Shown here one piece after another: positions 1 to 5,893 of a DNA stretch of 14,306 nucleotides (position 1 is its first letter; each line of letters starts with the position of its first letter). The notes beneath the pieces are model-generated. The model did no database searches and was not told the DNA's origin. It worked only from the letters and a program-made list of their open reading frames with translations. The position numbers and the translations under genes are program-made. Origin of the DNA: JAEUMD01 sp050250815 (GTDB taxonomy: Bacteria > Pseudomonadota > Alphaproteobacteria > Rhizobiales > Hyphomicrobiaceae); assembly GCA_050250815.1 (NCBI GenBank), contig JBFWNY010000056.1:1-14306 (forward strand), given 5' to 3'.

Positions 1-89
1 AGTTGCCGAAGCTCGTGCTCGGTGCCAAGTTCAAGGACGGGCTGGAGGTGGTCGCGACCGCCGATCCACAGCCCAAAGCCGCCGCCTGA
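1..89 (+). CDS. 3' end of an unidentified gene (partial at left edge)
   Basis: Reading from base 3, 28 sense codons run to a TGA at 87-89, so this is the C-terminal tail of a protein that begins left of the window. Almost every third codon position is G or C, as in the real genes here, whereas the overlapping frame used by the next open frame has poor third-position bias over the same bases. The tail contains KFKDGLEVVATADPQ and ends in three alanines. I do not recognise the family. It sits directly upstream, on the same strand, of a truncated outer-membrane protein gene, so it may be the intact neighbour or the other side of a deletion. Confidence 0.6.
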   Translation, partial: LPKLVLGAKFKDGLEVVATADPQPKAAA

Positions 90-954
90 ACCCTCAGGCC
101 GTCACCAAGATTCGGCGATAGCTCTCCTTTCGCCGTCCCTGATGCTGGCCTACGGCCTCTTCACCAACTTCACGGTGAGTGTCCGTATGCCATACGTCGT
201 GCGCGAGGACATCCGCGAGGGTCACCATTCGCATGCCCATGGCGGCGGCGCCGTCAACGACGTTGAAAGGCGCGGCAACACCAGCGGCATCGGGGACCTG
301 ACCTTCATGGGTCAGTACCGCTTCCTCGACAACCGCAGCACGGGCACCGAGGCCGCGCTGCTGTTCGGCGTCAAGGCGCCAACCGGTGCTTCGAACGAGG
401 TCGACGTCAACGGCGCAAGGTTCGAGGCCGAATTCCAACCCGGCTCCGGGTCATGGGACGGCCTGTTCGGCTTTGCCGTCTCGCAGAGCTTTGCTGCGAT
501 CAGCCTCCACGCGAGCGGTCTCTACACGATCGTGACGGAAGGAACACAACGCACGGATCTGGGTGATCGCTTCCACTACGGGGTAGCCGTCAGCTACCGG
601 CTCGGCGAAACGAGCACGCAGGCCCCGATGTATGCCGGCGCCCACCGGCACGCCGGGGAGCATCAAGCAGGAAACCCTGCTCCGCATGCGCATCCCTCGG
701 CGGCGCCGACACCCACGCTCGCCGTTGACCTGATCCTGGAGCTCAACGGCGAATGGTCAGATCAACAGGACGTCGCCGGTGTGAGGGACGCCAATTCCGG
801 CGGCCACACACTCTATCTATCGCCCGGCATCCGAATTTCCCATGATACCGTCTCGGCGTTCGCGTCCGTGGGCGTCCCGGTAGTCAACGACCTCAACGGC
901 TTCCAAGCCGAACCCGACTGGCGACTTCTGACCGGGTTGGCCGTCGCCTTCTGA
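22..954 (+). CDS. Outer-membrane beta-barrel transporter-like protein, probably 5'-truncated
   Basis: The open frame from a GTG at 22 gives 310 residues, but homology-like sequence starts only near residue 36 (about base 127). From there it reads as a porin-like barrel of the 'putative MetA-pathway of phenol degradation/transporter' type. It has alternating strands, a conserved stretch around FGVKAPTG and FQPGSGSWD (residues 114-147), SPGIR and VPVVNDLNG near the end, and a C-terminal Phe as expected for outer-membrane barrels. Two His-rich stretches (about residues 68-73 and 208-226) may bind metal. No signal peptide is present: the first 35 residues are Pro/Arg/Ser-rich, read through the 3' end of the upstream gene in another frame, and have atypical codon use. 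Such proteins normally have a signal peptide and further N-terminal strands. An ATG at 142 could also be used. I infer a decayed or deleted 5' end, so this copy may be a pseudogene. The family call is from memory of similar proteins. Confidence 0.6.
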   Translation: MPSSRTGWRWSRPPIHSPKPPPEPSGRHQDSAIALLSPSLMLAYGLFTNFTVSVRMPYVVREDIREGHHSHAHGGGAVNDVERRGNTSGIGDLTFMGQYRFLDNRSTGTEAALLFGVKAPTGASNEVDVNGARFEAEFQPGSGSWDGLFGFAVSQSFAAISLHASGLYTIVTEGTQRTDLGDRFHYGVAVSYRLGETSTQAPMYAGAHRHAGEHQAGNPAPHAHPSAAPTPTLAVDLILELNGEWSDQQDVAGVRDANSGGHTLYLSPGIRISHDTVSAFASVGVPVVNDLNGFQAEPDWRLLTGLAVAF

Positions 955-976
955 ACCGAAGATGGCCTGAATCAAT

Positions 977-1006
977 AGGCCCGGGTGCTCTGCAGCTCCC
1001 GGGCCT
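977..1006. terminator. Strong hairpin between convergent genes
   Basis: Perfect 9-bp arms AGGCCCGGG (977-985) and CCCGGGCCT (998-1006) enclose 12 bases that can form a further 3-bp stem (GCT/AGC). The hairpin lies between the stop of the outer-membrane gene (954) and the stop of the oppositely oriented helicase gene (1032), where a bidirectional terminator is expected. Neither side has a clear T-tract, so it may work poorly as an intrinsic terminator, or act as an RNA 3'-end stabiliser. Its GGCCCGG core also occurs in the glnA terminator. Confidence 0.6.
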
Positions 1007-1031
1007 CGCGCAATCTGCGACGATCTAACCC

Positions 1032-2621
1032 TTACATCTTCTTAGCAGCGGATTTCACACGTCCCCGCTCGGCGCGGGAGCGAGGATGAGCCCCGGGCCG
1101 TGCGCCGCGGTTGTTCGGGTGTGAAGGCGGCTTGGCGAGGAATGCAACCTCGCCGATTCCGCTGGCGCGACCAGCTTCATCGACATTGGCGTCGCGGCTC
1201 CGATCGCGCGGCCGTCGTGCGGCGTGAGCGCGATCTCGGTGATCGCGGTTGGACTGCAGGCGTTCCGCATCGGGCCGGCCGGAGCCGTGGCGCGGCCGAG
1301 GCTCGTGCGCAGCCCGTGCTGGAGTTTCGCTGCTGGCGCGATCGCCTTCCCCCCGGCCATTGCGGTCCGGACGACGCTGCGGCCGCGCCCTGGTGGACTT
1401 GGGAGCACGCACTGTCTGGCCCCGCCCCGGCGAACGCGGCCCGCCGCCGTGCTTGGCGAGATCCGCCTCGAGTGTTGCATCACCATGGCGATCCTCTGCC
1501 GGGATTGCCTGCCGCGTGAGCCGCTCTATCGCGCGCAGCAGCTCGCGCTCCTCGCGGTCGCAAAGCGAAATCGCAATTCCCGACGCGCCTGCGCGGGCAG
1601 TACGGCCGATGCGGTGGACGTAGGCCTCGGGCACTTCAGGCAGTTCGAAATTGATGACGTGCGTCACGAGATCGACATCGATACCGCGGGCCGCGATGTC
1701 GGTTGCCACGAGGACGCGGATCTTGGCCTTGCGGAACGACTCGAGCGCATTCTGCCGCTGGTTCTGGCTCTTGTTGCCGTGAATGGCGGCGACGCTGATG
1801 CCCCTCTCGTCGAGGTACTTGGCCACCCGGTCAGCACCGCGCTTCGTGCGCGTGAAAACGAGCGTCCGCGACATCGCAGCGTCGGCCAGGAGTTCGGCGA
1901 GCAGCGCGCGCTTGCGATTTGCCTCGACATGAACGATACGCTGGCTGACGCGCTCGGCCGTTGTCGAAACCGGCGTGACGCTGACCTTGACGGGATTGCG
2001 CAAGAACTCGTCTGCAAGTGCCGCAATCTCTCGCGGCAGCGTCGCCGAGAAGAAGAGGTTCTGGCGACGCGCTCCGATCTCGCCGACGATGCGGCGGATC
2101 GGCTTGACGAAGCCCAGGTCGAGCATCTGATCGACCTCGTCAAGAACGAGGATCTCGGTGCCAGACAGGACCGCGGCACGCGCGCCAATATGATCGAGCA
2201 GACGGCCGGGCGTGGCGACGAGGACATCGACCCCGCGCGACAGGGCCTGAATCTGCGGGCCGTGGCCTACGCCACCGAAAACCGTCGCGACTCTTAGATC
2301 GAAACTGCGGCCATACCTGCGGAAGCTGTCGGCGATCTGCGTTGCAAGCTCGCGCGTCGGCGACAGGACGAGAACGCGGCAGCCCTTGCGGGGCGCGGGC
2401 CGCCTGTCATTCGCGAGCCTCTGCAGGATCGGCAGCGCGAACGCGGCCGTCTTGCCTGTGCCTGTCTGGGCGATGCCCAGGACATCGGCGCCGGCAAGAA
2501 CGCTGGGTATGGCTTGTGTCTGTATGGGCGTGGGTACCGTATAGCCCTCTCGCGTGAGAGTTTCGACGAGCGGTGCGGCAAGGCCGAGCGTGGAGAATTC
2601 TGTCAAAGGTAACGCTTTCAA
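1032..2621 (-). CDS. rhlE: DEAD-box ATP-dependent RNA helicase, RhlE type
   Basis: An ATP-driven RNA-unwinding enzyme of the RhlE group, used in ribosome assembly and RNA turnover in the cytoplasm. All superfamily-2 motifs are visible in order: Q-motif region 9-39 (TPIQTQAIP), AQTGTGKT 51-58, PTRELATQ 88-95, TPGRL 137-141, motif II 161-164, SAT 192-194, LVFTRTK 254-260, ATDIAARGID 306-315 and HRIGRTARAG 336-345. Motif II reads DEVD rather than DEAD. Residues from about 380 to 529 form a low-complexity, Arg/Pro-rich basic tail, as in many RhlE proteins, probably disordered and RNA-binding. The first codon is TTG (2619-2621) with no good ribosome site. A second TTG at codon 6 (2604-2606), giving an MTEFSTLGL start, has a GAAAG stretch upstream and better matches RhlE N-termini. 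The gene appears monocistronic and converges on the outer-membrane gene. Confidence 0.93.
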   Translation of the reverse strand: MKALPLTEFSTLGLAAPLVETLTREGYTVPTPIQTQAIPSVLAGADVLGIAQTGTGKTAAFALPILQRLANDRRPAPRKGCRVLVLSPTRELATQIADSFRRYGRSFDLRVATVFGGVGHGPQIQALSRGVDVLVATPGRLLDHIGARAAVLSGTEILVLDEVDQMLDLGFVKPIRRIVGEIGARRQNLFFSATLPREIAALADEFLRNPVKVSVTPVSTTAERVSQRIVHVEANRKRALLAELLADAAMSRTLVFTRTKRGADRVAKYLDERGISVAAIHGNKSQNQRQNALESFRKAKIRVLVATDIAARGIDVDLVTHVINFELPEVPEAYVHRIGRTARAGASGIAISLCDREERELLRAIERLTRQAIPAEDRHGDATLEADLAKHGGGPRSPGRGQTVRAPKSTRARPQRRPDRNGRGEGDRASSETPARAAHEPRPRHGSGRPDAERLQSNRDHRDRAHAARRPRDRSRDANVDEAGRASGIGEVAFLAKPPSHPNNRGARPGAHPRSRAERGRVKSAAKKM

Positions 2622-3038
2622 AGGGGGACGGGCGCGCTTCGAACAGCCGACGACAATGCGCCGGCATCGCGAGGACGCAGTTCATCCGTTGATGACGCCC
2701 CGCGTGGCCTGGGCTGTCTGATGGGAGATATTCGGGGCGCTCTACAGGGAGACCAAGTCAACTCGGGCGTCAGGCCCTTTGTCTCGACTTGTCTCTTCAC
2801 GCGGCCGGAGCGCCGGGAACGCCCGAGTCACCGGGCGATGTGATCGTCTCTCATGCTGCAGTGCAAAAGTCAAACGGTTGTTTCGACGCACGGGGCACGG
2901 GAGCGAAGAACGCCGGGTTCATGTCGTCTCGGACAGGGCCAGGCGATGGGTCCAACTGAATTGCGTGTACTGTCGTGCCGCTCCCAGATCAGGGGACTGT
3001 CGAAACAAGAGTTGGCGCTCGTCTTCCAGGTTCAAGCC
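2622..3038. other. Gene-poor stretch between rhlE and the kinase-like gene
   Basis: Some 417 bases lie between the divergent starts of rhlE and the small kinase. I find no convincing gene. The stretch should hold both promoters. It contains a 10-bp inverted repeat (2761-2770 and 2819-2828) and a weak heat-shock-like promoter candidate on the minus strand (2730-2757). From 2946 to 3038 an open frame continuous with the kinase shows similarity to a LuxR-type helix-turn-helix. It looks like remnant sequence rather than an intact regulator. Confidence 0.5.
2761..2828. repeat. 10-bp perfect inverted repeat, 48-base spacer
   Basis: ACTCGGGCGT at 2761-2770 is mirrored exactly by ACGCCCGAGT at 2819-2828. 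The spacer includes smaller self-complementary pieces (CCGG...CCGG). It lies upstream of rhlE and of the kinase gene. Function unknown: it may be an operator, a transcript hairpin, or the ends of a small decayed element. Confidence 0.5.
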
Positions 3039-3617
3039 GTGGCCACCACTGGCATCATTGTCCACCTCCTGGGCCCCGCCGGGGTAGGCAAGCTCACCAT
3101 CGCGTGTGCTCTGGCGCCGCGCTTGACGGCTCGCGTCGTGGACAATCACTGGATCAACAATCCCATATTCGGCCTGCTGGACAACGATCGACTAACCCCC
3201 TTCCCTCCTGAGGTCTGGACCAAGATCGAAAAGATCCGCAGCGCAGTGCTGGAGACGATCGCTGCGATCAGCCGACCCGAGGCAAGCTTTATCCTCACCA
3301 ACGAACTCTATGACGACGATGCTGACGATCGCACCGTAGCGGCTCAGGTCATGGACGCTGCACGCAGGCGCGGATCGCCATACGTCCCTGTCCGGCTGCA
3401 ATGCGCCGCGGCGGAACTGGCCAAGAGAACGGTCGCCATCGAGAGAGCCGCCAGGCTCAAGAGCATGGACCCGCAATCCGCCTCACGGAATGCCCGGCGA
3501 CCGGTACTCGTCACGGGCAGCCCAAACGAGCTGACCTTGGATACGACCGAACTTTCACCTGCGGAGAGTGCCGAGCGGATTGCAGCTCACATCAATCTAG
3601 TGCGCTCCAGAAGCTGA
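3039..3617 (+). CDS. Small P-loop kinase-like protein (AAA/shikimate-kinase-like fold)
   Basis: A 192-residue P-loop NTPase of the small nucleotide/antibiotic-kinase-like group, often annotated just 'AAA family ATPase'. Substrate unknown. The Walker A loop GPAGVGK is at residues 12-18 and is followed by Leu-Thr. The family-typical motif VDNHWINNPIF is at 34-44, a strand then Thr-Asn-Glu at 87-89 may form the Walker B/substrate edge, and an Arg-rich lid region lies at 130-140. I chose the GTG at 3039 because related proteins begin just before the GIIVHL strand, and an AGG at 3028-3030 lies about 8 bases upstream. The frame stays open further upstream (ATG at 2946, TTG/CTG-type starts to 2853), giving up to 254 residues with an HTH-like segment. 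The family match is from the overall pattern, so the reaction cannot be assigned. Confidence 0.72.
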   Translation: MATTGIIVHLLGPAGVGKLTIACALAPRLTARVVDNHWINNPIFGLLDNDRLTPFPPEVWTKIEKIRSAVLETIAAISRPEASFILTNELYDDDADDRTVAAQVMDAARRRGSPYVPVRLQCAAAELAKRTVAIERAARLKSMDPQSASRNARRPVLVTGSPNELTLDTTELSPAESAERIAAHINLVRSRS

Positions 3618-3690
3618 GAACCGAGCGGGAAGGTCCCGCGTGCCGGAGACTTCATCCTCTAAACGAACCACGGTACACGGCCAGCAAATC

Positions 3691-3730
3691 AAAAAAGGCC
3701 CGGAAGCAGACTGCTCCCGGGCCTTTCTTT
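3691..3730. terminator. Bidirectional rho-independent terminator (glnA / kinase gene)
   Basis: Arms AAAGGCCCGG (3694-3703) and CCGGGCCTTT (3717-3726) pair perfectly over 10 bp, with a further AGCAG/CTGCT pairing inside. On the minus strand the stem is followed by six T's (3691-3696), so it is best as the terminator of the glnB-glnA operon, whose stop is at 3764. On the plus strand the stem ends in TTTCTTT, so it can also stop transcription from the kinase-like gene. Confidence 0.88.
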
Positions 3731-3763
3731 GCCGTGCTTTCCGGAGCGGCGGCGATCGGTCTG

Positions 3764-5173
3764 TTAGACCGAGTAGTACATGTCGTACTCGATCGGGTGC
3801 GGCGTCATCTCGTAGCGCATGTTCTCCTCCATGCGCAGCTCGATGTAGGCGTCGATCATGTCGTCGGTCATGACGCCGCCCATCTTGAGGAAGCCGCGGT
3901 CCTCGTCGAGGCTCTTGAGCGCCTCGCGCAGGCTGCCCGACACGGTCGGAATCTGCGCCAGCTCGGCCGGCGGCAGGTCGTACAGGTTCTTGTCCATCGG
4001 GTCGCCCGGATGGATCTTGTTGGTGATGCCGTCGAGGCCGGCCATCAACATCGCGGTGAACGCGAGGTAGGGGTTGGCGGCCGGATCGGGGAAGCGGATC
4101 TCGATGCGCTTCGCCTTCGGGCTCGAGACGTGCGGGATGCGGCAGGAGGCCGAGCGGTTACGCGCCGAATAGGCGAGCAGCACGGGCGCCTCGTACCCCG
4201 GAACCAGACGCTTGTAGGAGTTGGTCGTCGGGTTGGTGAAGGCGTTGATGGCCTTGGCATGCTTCAGGATGCCACCGATGTAGTAGAGGCACATCTCGGA
4301 GAGGTCCGCGTACTTGTTGCCCGCGAACATCGGCGTGTCGCCCTTCCAGATCGACTGGTGGACGTGCATACCCGATCCATTGTCGCCGAAGATCGGCTTG
4401 GGCATGAAGGTCGCCGTCTTGCCGTACGCCTGGCTGACGTTGTGCACGACGTACTTGTAGACCTGCATGTGGTCGGCCATCGTGATCATGGGGCCGAACT
4501 TGACGCCGAGTTCGTGCTGGGCGGACGCCACCTCGTGGTGATGCTTTTCGACGACGACGCCCATCTCGGTCAGCACGGACAGCATCTCGGAGCGGATGTC
4601 CTGGCAGCTGTCGACCGGCGGCACCGGGAAGTAGCCACCCTTGACGCGCGGACGGTGCCCGAGGTTGCCCATCTCGTAGGCCGTGTTGGCGTTCGACGGC
4701 AGCTCGGAAGAGTCAACCTTGAAGCCGACCTGATACATGTCGCTCGAGAAGCGGACATCGTCGAAGATGAAGAACTCGGCCTCTGGGCCGAAGAAGACAC
4801 GGTCGCCGATACCCAGGGAGGCCATATAGGCCTCGGCCTTCTTGGCGATCGAACGCGGATCGCGCTCGTACATCTCGCCCGTCGAGGGTTCGAGCACGTC
4901 GCAGAACAGCGCCATCGTGGTCTGGGCGAAGAACGGGTCGACGTGCGCACTCGCCGGGTCCGGCATGAGCAGCATGTCGGAGGCCTCGATGCCCTTCCAG
5001 CCGGCGATCGACGAGCCATCGAATGCGTAGCCGTCGGTGAAGATGGATTCATCCACGCACGAGACGTCGGCCGTCACATGCTGCATCTTGCCTTTGGTGT
5101 CGGTGAAACGGAGGTCGACGAACTTGACCTCCTTGTCCTTCAACATTTTCACCACGTCGCTAGCGTTCTTCAT
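3764..5173 (-). CDS. glnA: Glutamine synthetase, type I (GSI-beta)
   Basis: Joins ammonium to glutamate using ATP, the central step of nitrogen assimilation. It acts as a cytosolic dodecamer. The 469-residue length is that of bacterial GSI-beta. Visible landmarks: the Asp-50-type loop FDGSSIAGW (51-59), the metal-site strand FGPEAEFF (128-135), the ATP/metal-site stretch DNGSGMHVHQS (264-274), the glutamate-binding NPTTNSYKRLVPGYEAP (314-330), RNRSA with Arg340, and KNLYDLPP with Tyr398, the site adenylylated by GlnE. The ATG at 5171-5173 is preceded by GGGGAGA at a good distance. It follows glnB by 60 bases on the same strand and is probably cotranscribed from the sigma-54 promoter upstream of glnB. 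It is followed by a strong terminator. Confidence 0.98.
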   Translation of the reverse strand: MKNASDVVKMLKDKEVKFVDLRFTDTKGKMQHVTADVSCVDESIFTDGYAFDGSSIAGWKGIEASDMLLMPDPASAHVDPFFAQTTMALFCDVLEPSTGEMYERDPRSIAKKAEAYMASLGIGDRVFFGPEAEFFIFDDVRFSSDMYQVGFKVDSSELPSNANTAYEMGNLGHRPRVKGGYFPVPPVDSCQDIRSEMLSVLTEMGVVVEKHHHEVASAQHELGVKFGPMITMADHMQVYKYVVHNVSQAYGKTATFMPKPIFGDNGSGMHVHQSIWKGDTPMFAGNKYADLSEMCLYYIGGILKHAKAINAFTNPTTNSYKRLVPGYEAPVLLAYSARNRSASCRIPHVSSPKAKRIEIRFPDPAANPYLAFTAMLMAGLDGITNKIHPGDPMDKNLYDLPPAELAQIPTVSGSLREALKSLDEDRGFLKMGGVMTDDMIDAYIELRMEENMRYEMTPHPIEYDMYYSV

Positions 5174-5233
5174 GAGATCTCCCCTGTACGAGCGCTGTAT
5201 GGTTATTGGGTCGTGCCGGCGAACGGAGCGCGA

Positions 5234-5572
5234 TCAGATTGCTTCCGATCCGGTCTCGCCGGTGCGGATGCGAATGGCCTGCTCGACCGTCGAAATGAAG
5301 ATCTTGCCGTCGCCAATGCGTCCCGTCTTGGCGGCGTTTTGAATGGCCTCGATGGCCTTGTCCAGCATCTCGTCGGACAACACGACCTCAACCTTCACCT
5401 TGGGCAGAAAATCGACGACGTATTCAGCACCGCGATAGAGCTCGGTATGGCCCTTCTGACGGCCGAAGCCCTTGGCCTCGATCACAGTGATGCCCTGCAG
5501 GCCGATTTCCTGCAGCGCTTCCTTCACCTCGTCGAGCTTGAAGGGCTTAATGATGGCCTCGATCTTTTTCAT
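5234..5572 (-). CDS. glnB: Nitrogen regulatory protein P-II
   Basis: A trimeric signal protein that senses 2-oxoglutarate, ATP/ADP and, through GlnD uridylylation, glutamine. It controls GlnE (adenylylation of GlnA) and the NtrB/NtrC system. The 112-residue product starts MKKIEAIIKPFKLDEVKEAL, the canonical PII N-terminus, so the ATG at 5570-5572 is used, although the frame is open 11 codons further upstream. The T-loop (about 37-55) carries Tyr51, the uridylylation site, within YRGAEYVVDF. The nucleotide-site segment TGRIGDGKIF and the C-terminal TGETGSEAI are typical of GlnB rather than GlnK, and the partner is glnA rather than amtB. Upstream, GGGGA and a more distant GGAGG form the ribosome-binding region. 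Confidence 0.97.
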   Translation of the reverse strand: MKKIEAIIKPFKLDEVKEALQEIGLQGITVIEAKGFGRQKGHTELYRGAEYVVDFLPKVKVEVVLSDEMLDKAIEAIQNAAKTGRIGDGKIFISTVEQAIRIRTGETGSEAI

Positions 5573-5646
5573 GTGTCCCCACTTTCCTCCGCCTGCCGGT
5601 CTCAAACCGCGTCGCTAAAGGCCGGCGCCGGCTGGCGCCCTACCGA

Positions 5647-5662
5647 AGCACGCGCCATGCCA
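5647..5662 (-). promoter_or_regulatory. Sigma-54 (RpoN) -24/-12 promoter for glnB-glnA
   Basis: Read on the minus strand the site is TGGCATGGCGCGTGCT. It matches the consensus TGGCACG-N4-TTGCW with the invariant GG and GC and exactly 10 bases between them; the deviations are C to T and T to G. The predicted start is near 5636, giving a leader of about 63 bases before the glnB ATG. Sigma-54/NtrC control of glnB-glnA is known in several alphaproteobacteria. Confidence 0.72.
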
Positions 5663-5733
5663 GATGGTAAATGCATCCCTAAGCTAAGGCAATTCAGCGC
5701 GTTAGCTGTGGCCAATCTGCGCCTGACACGAGA

Positions 5734-5754
5734 ACGGGCACTCAAGTTGCCCGT
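5734..5754. promoter_or_regulatory. Palindrome in the glnB/nnr divergent region, candidate activator site
   Basis: ACGGGCA (5734-5740) and TGCCCGT (5748-5754) form a perfect 7-bp inverted repeat with a 7-base spacer. Its centre is about 108 bases upstream of the predicted sigma-54 start, which suits an NtrC enhancer site, though the half-site sequence is not the textbook NtrC one. It also overlaps the -35 element of the candidate nnr promoter. The binding protein is inferred, not shown. Confidence 0.4.
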
Positions 5755-5775
5755 GTGATAGGCATTCTGCATAGT
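5747..5775 (+). promoter_or_regulatory. Candidate sigma-70 promoter for nnr
   Basis: TTGCCC (5747-5752) and CATAGT (5770-5775) match 4 of 6 consensus positions each, with an ideal 17-base spacer. The start would be near 5782, leaving a leader of about 110 bases to the nnr ATG at 5894. Moderate match in GC-rich DNA. Confidence 0.35.
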
Positions 5776-5893
5776 TTTTAGGCCGTTACAAAGCAAGCAA
5801 GCGCTGTCCTCTATCCCTAGACCGCGAACATGACCAGCGCCAAGGTCGGTGGCGGTGCCGAAACAGTCACGGCCAAAGGAGCAACGGTCCAAA

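Noticed and set aside
1224..2297. Plus-strand open frame of 357 codons inside rhlE
   Set aside because: Complement of the helicase motifs; composition is that of a mirror frame, and it has no recognisable domain.
3625..3639. Short hairpin GCGGGA/TCCCGC just after the kinase-like gene
   Set aside because: Six base pairs with a 3-base loop and no T-tract; the nearby hairpin at 3691-3730 is a far better terminator.
3401..5758. A very long plus-strand open frame across glnB and glnA
   Set aside because: It is antisense to two unmistakable genes, is rich in Val/His/Arg/Leu as mirror frames of GC-rich genes are, and shows no domain pattern.
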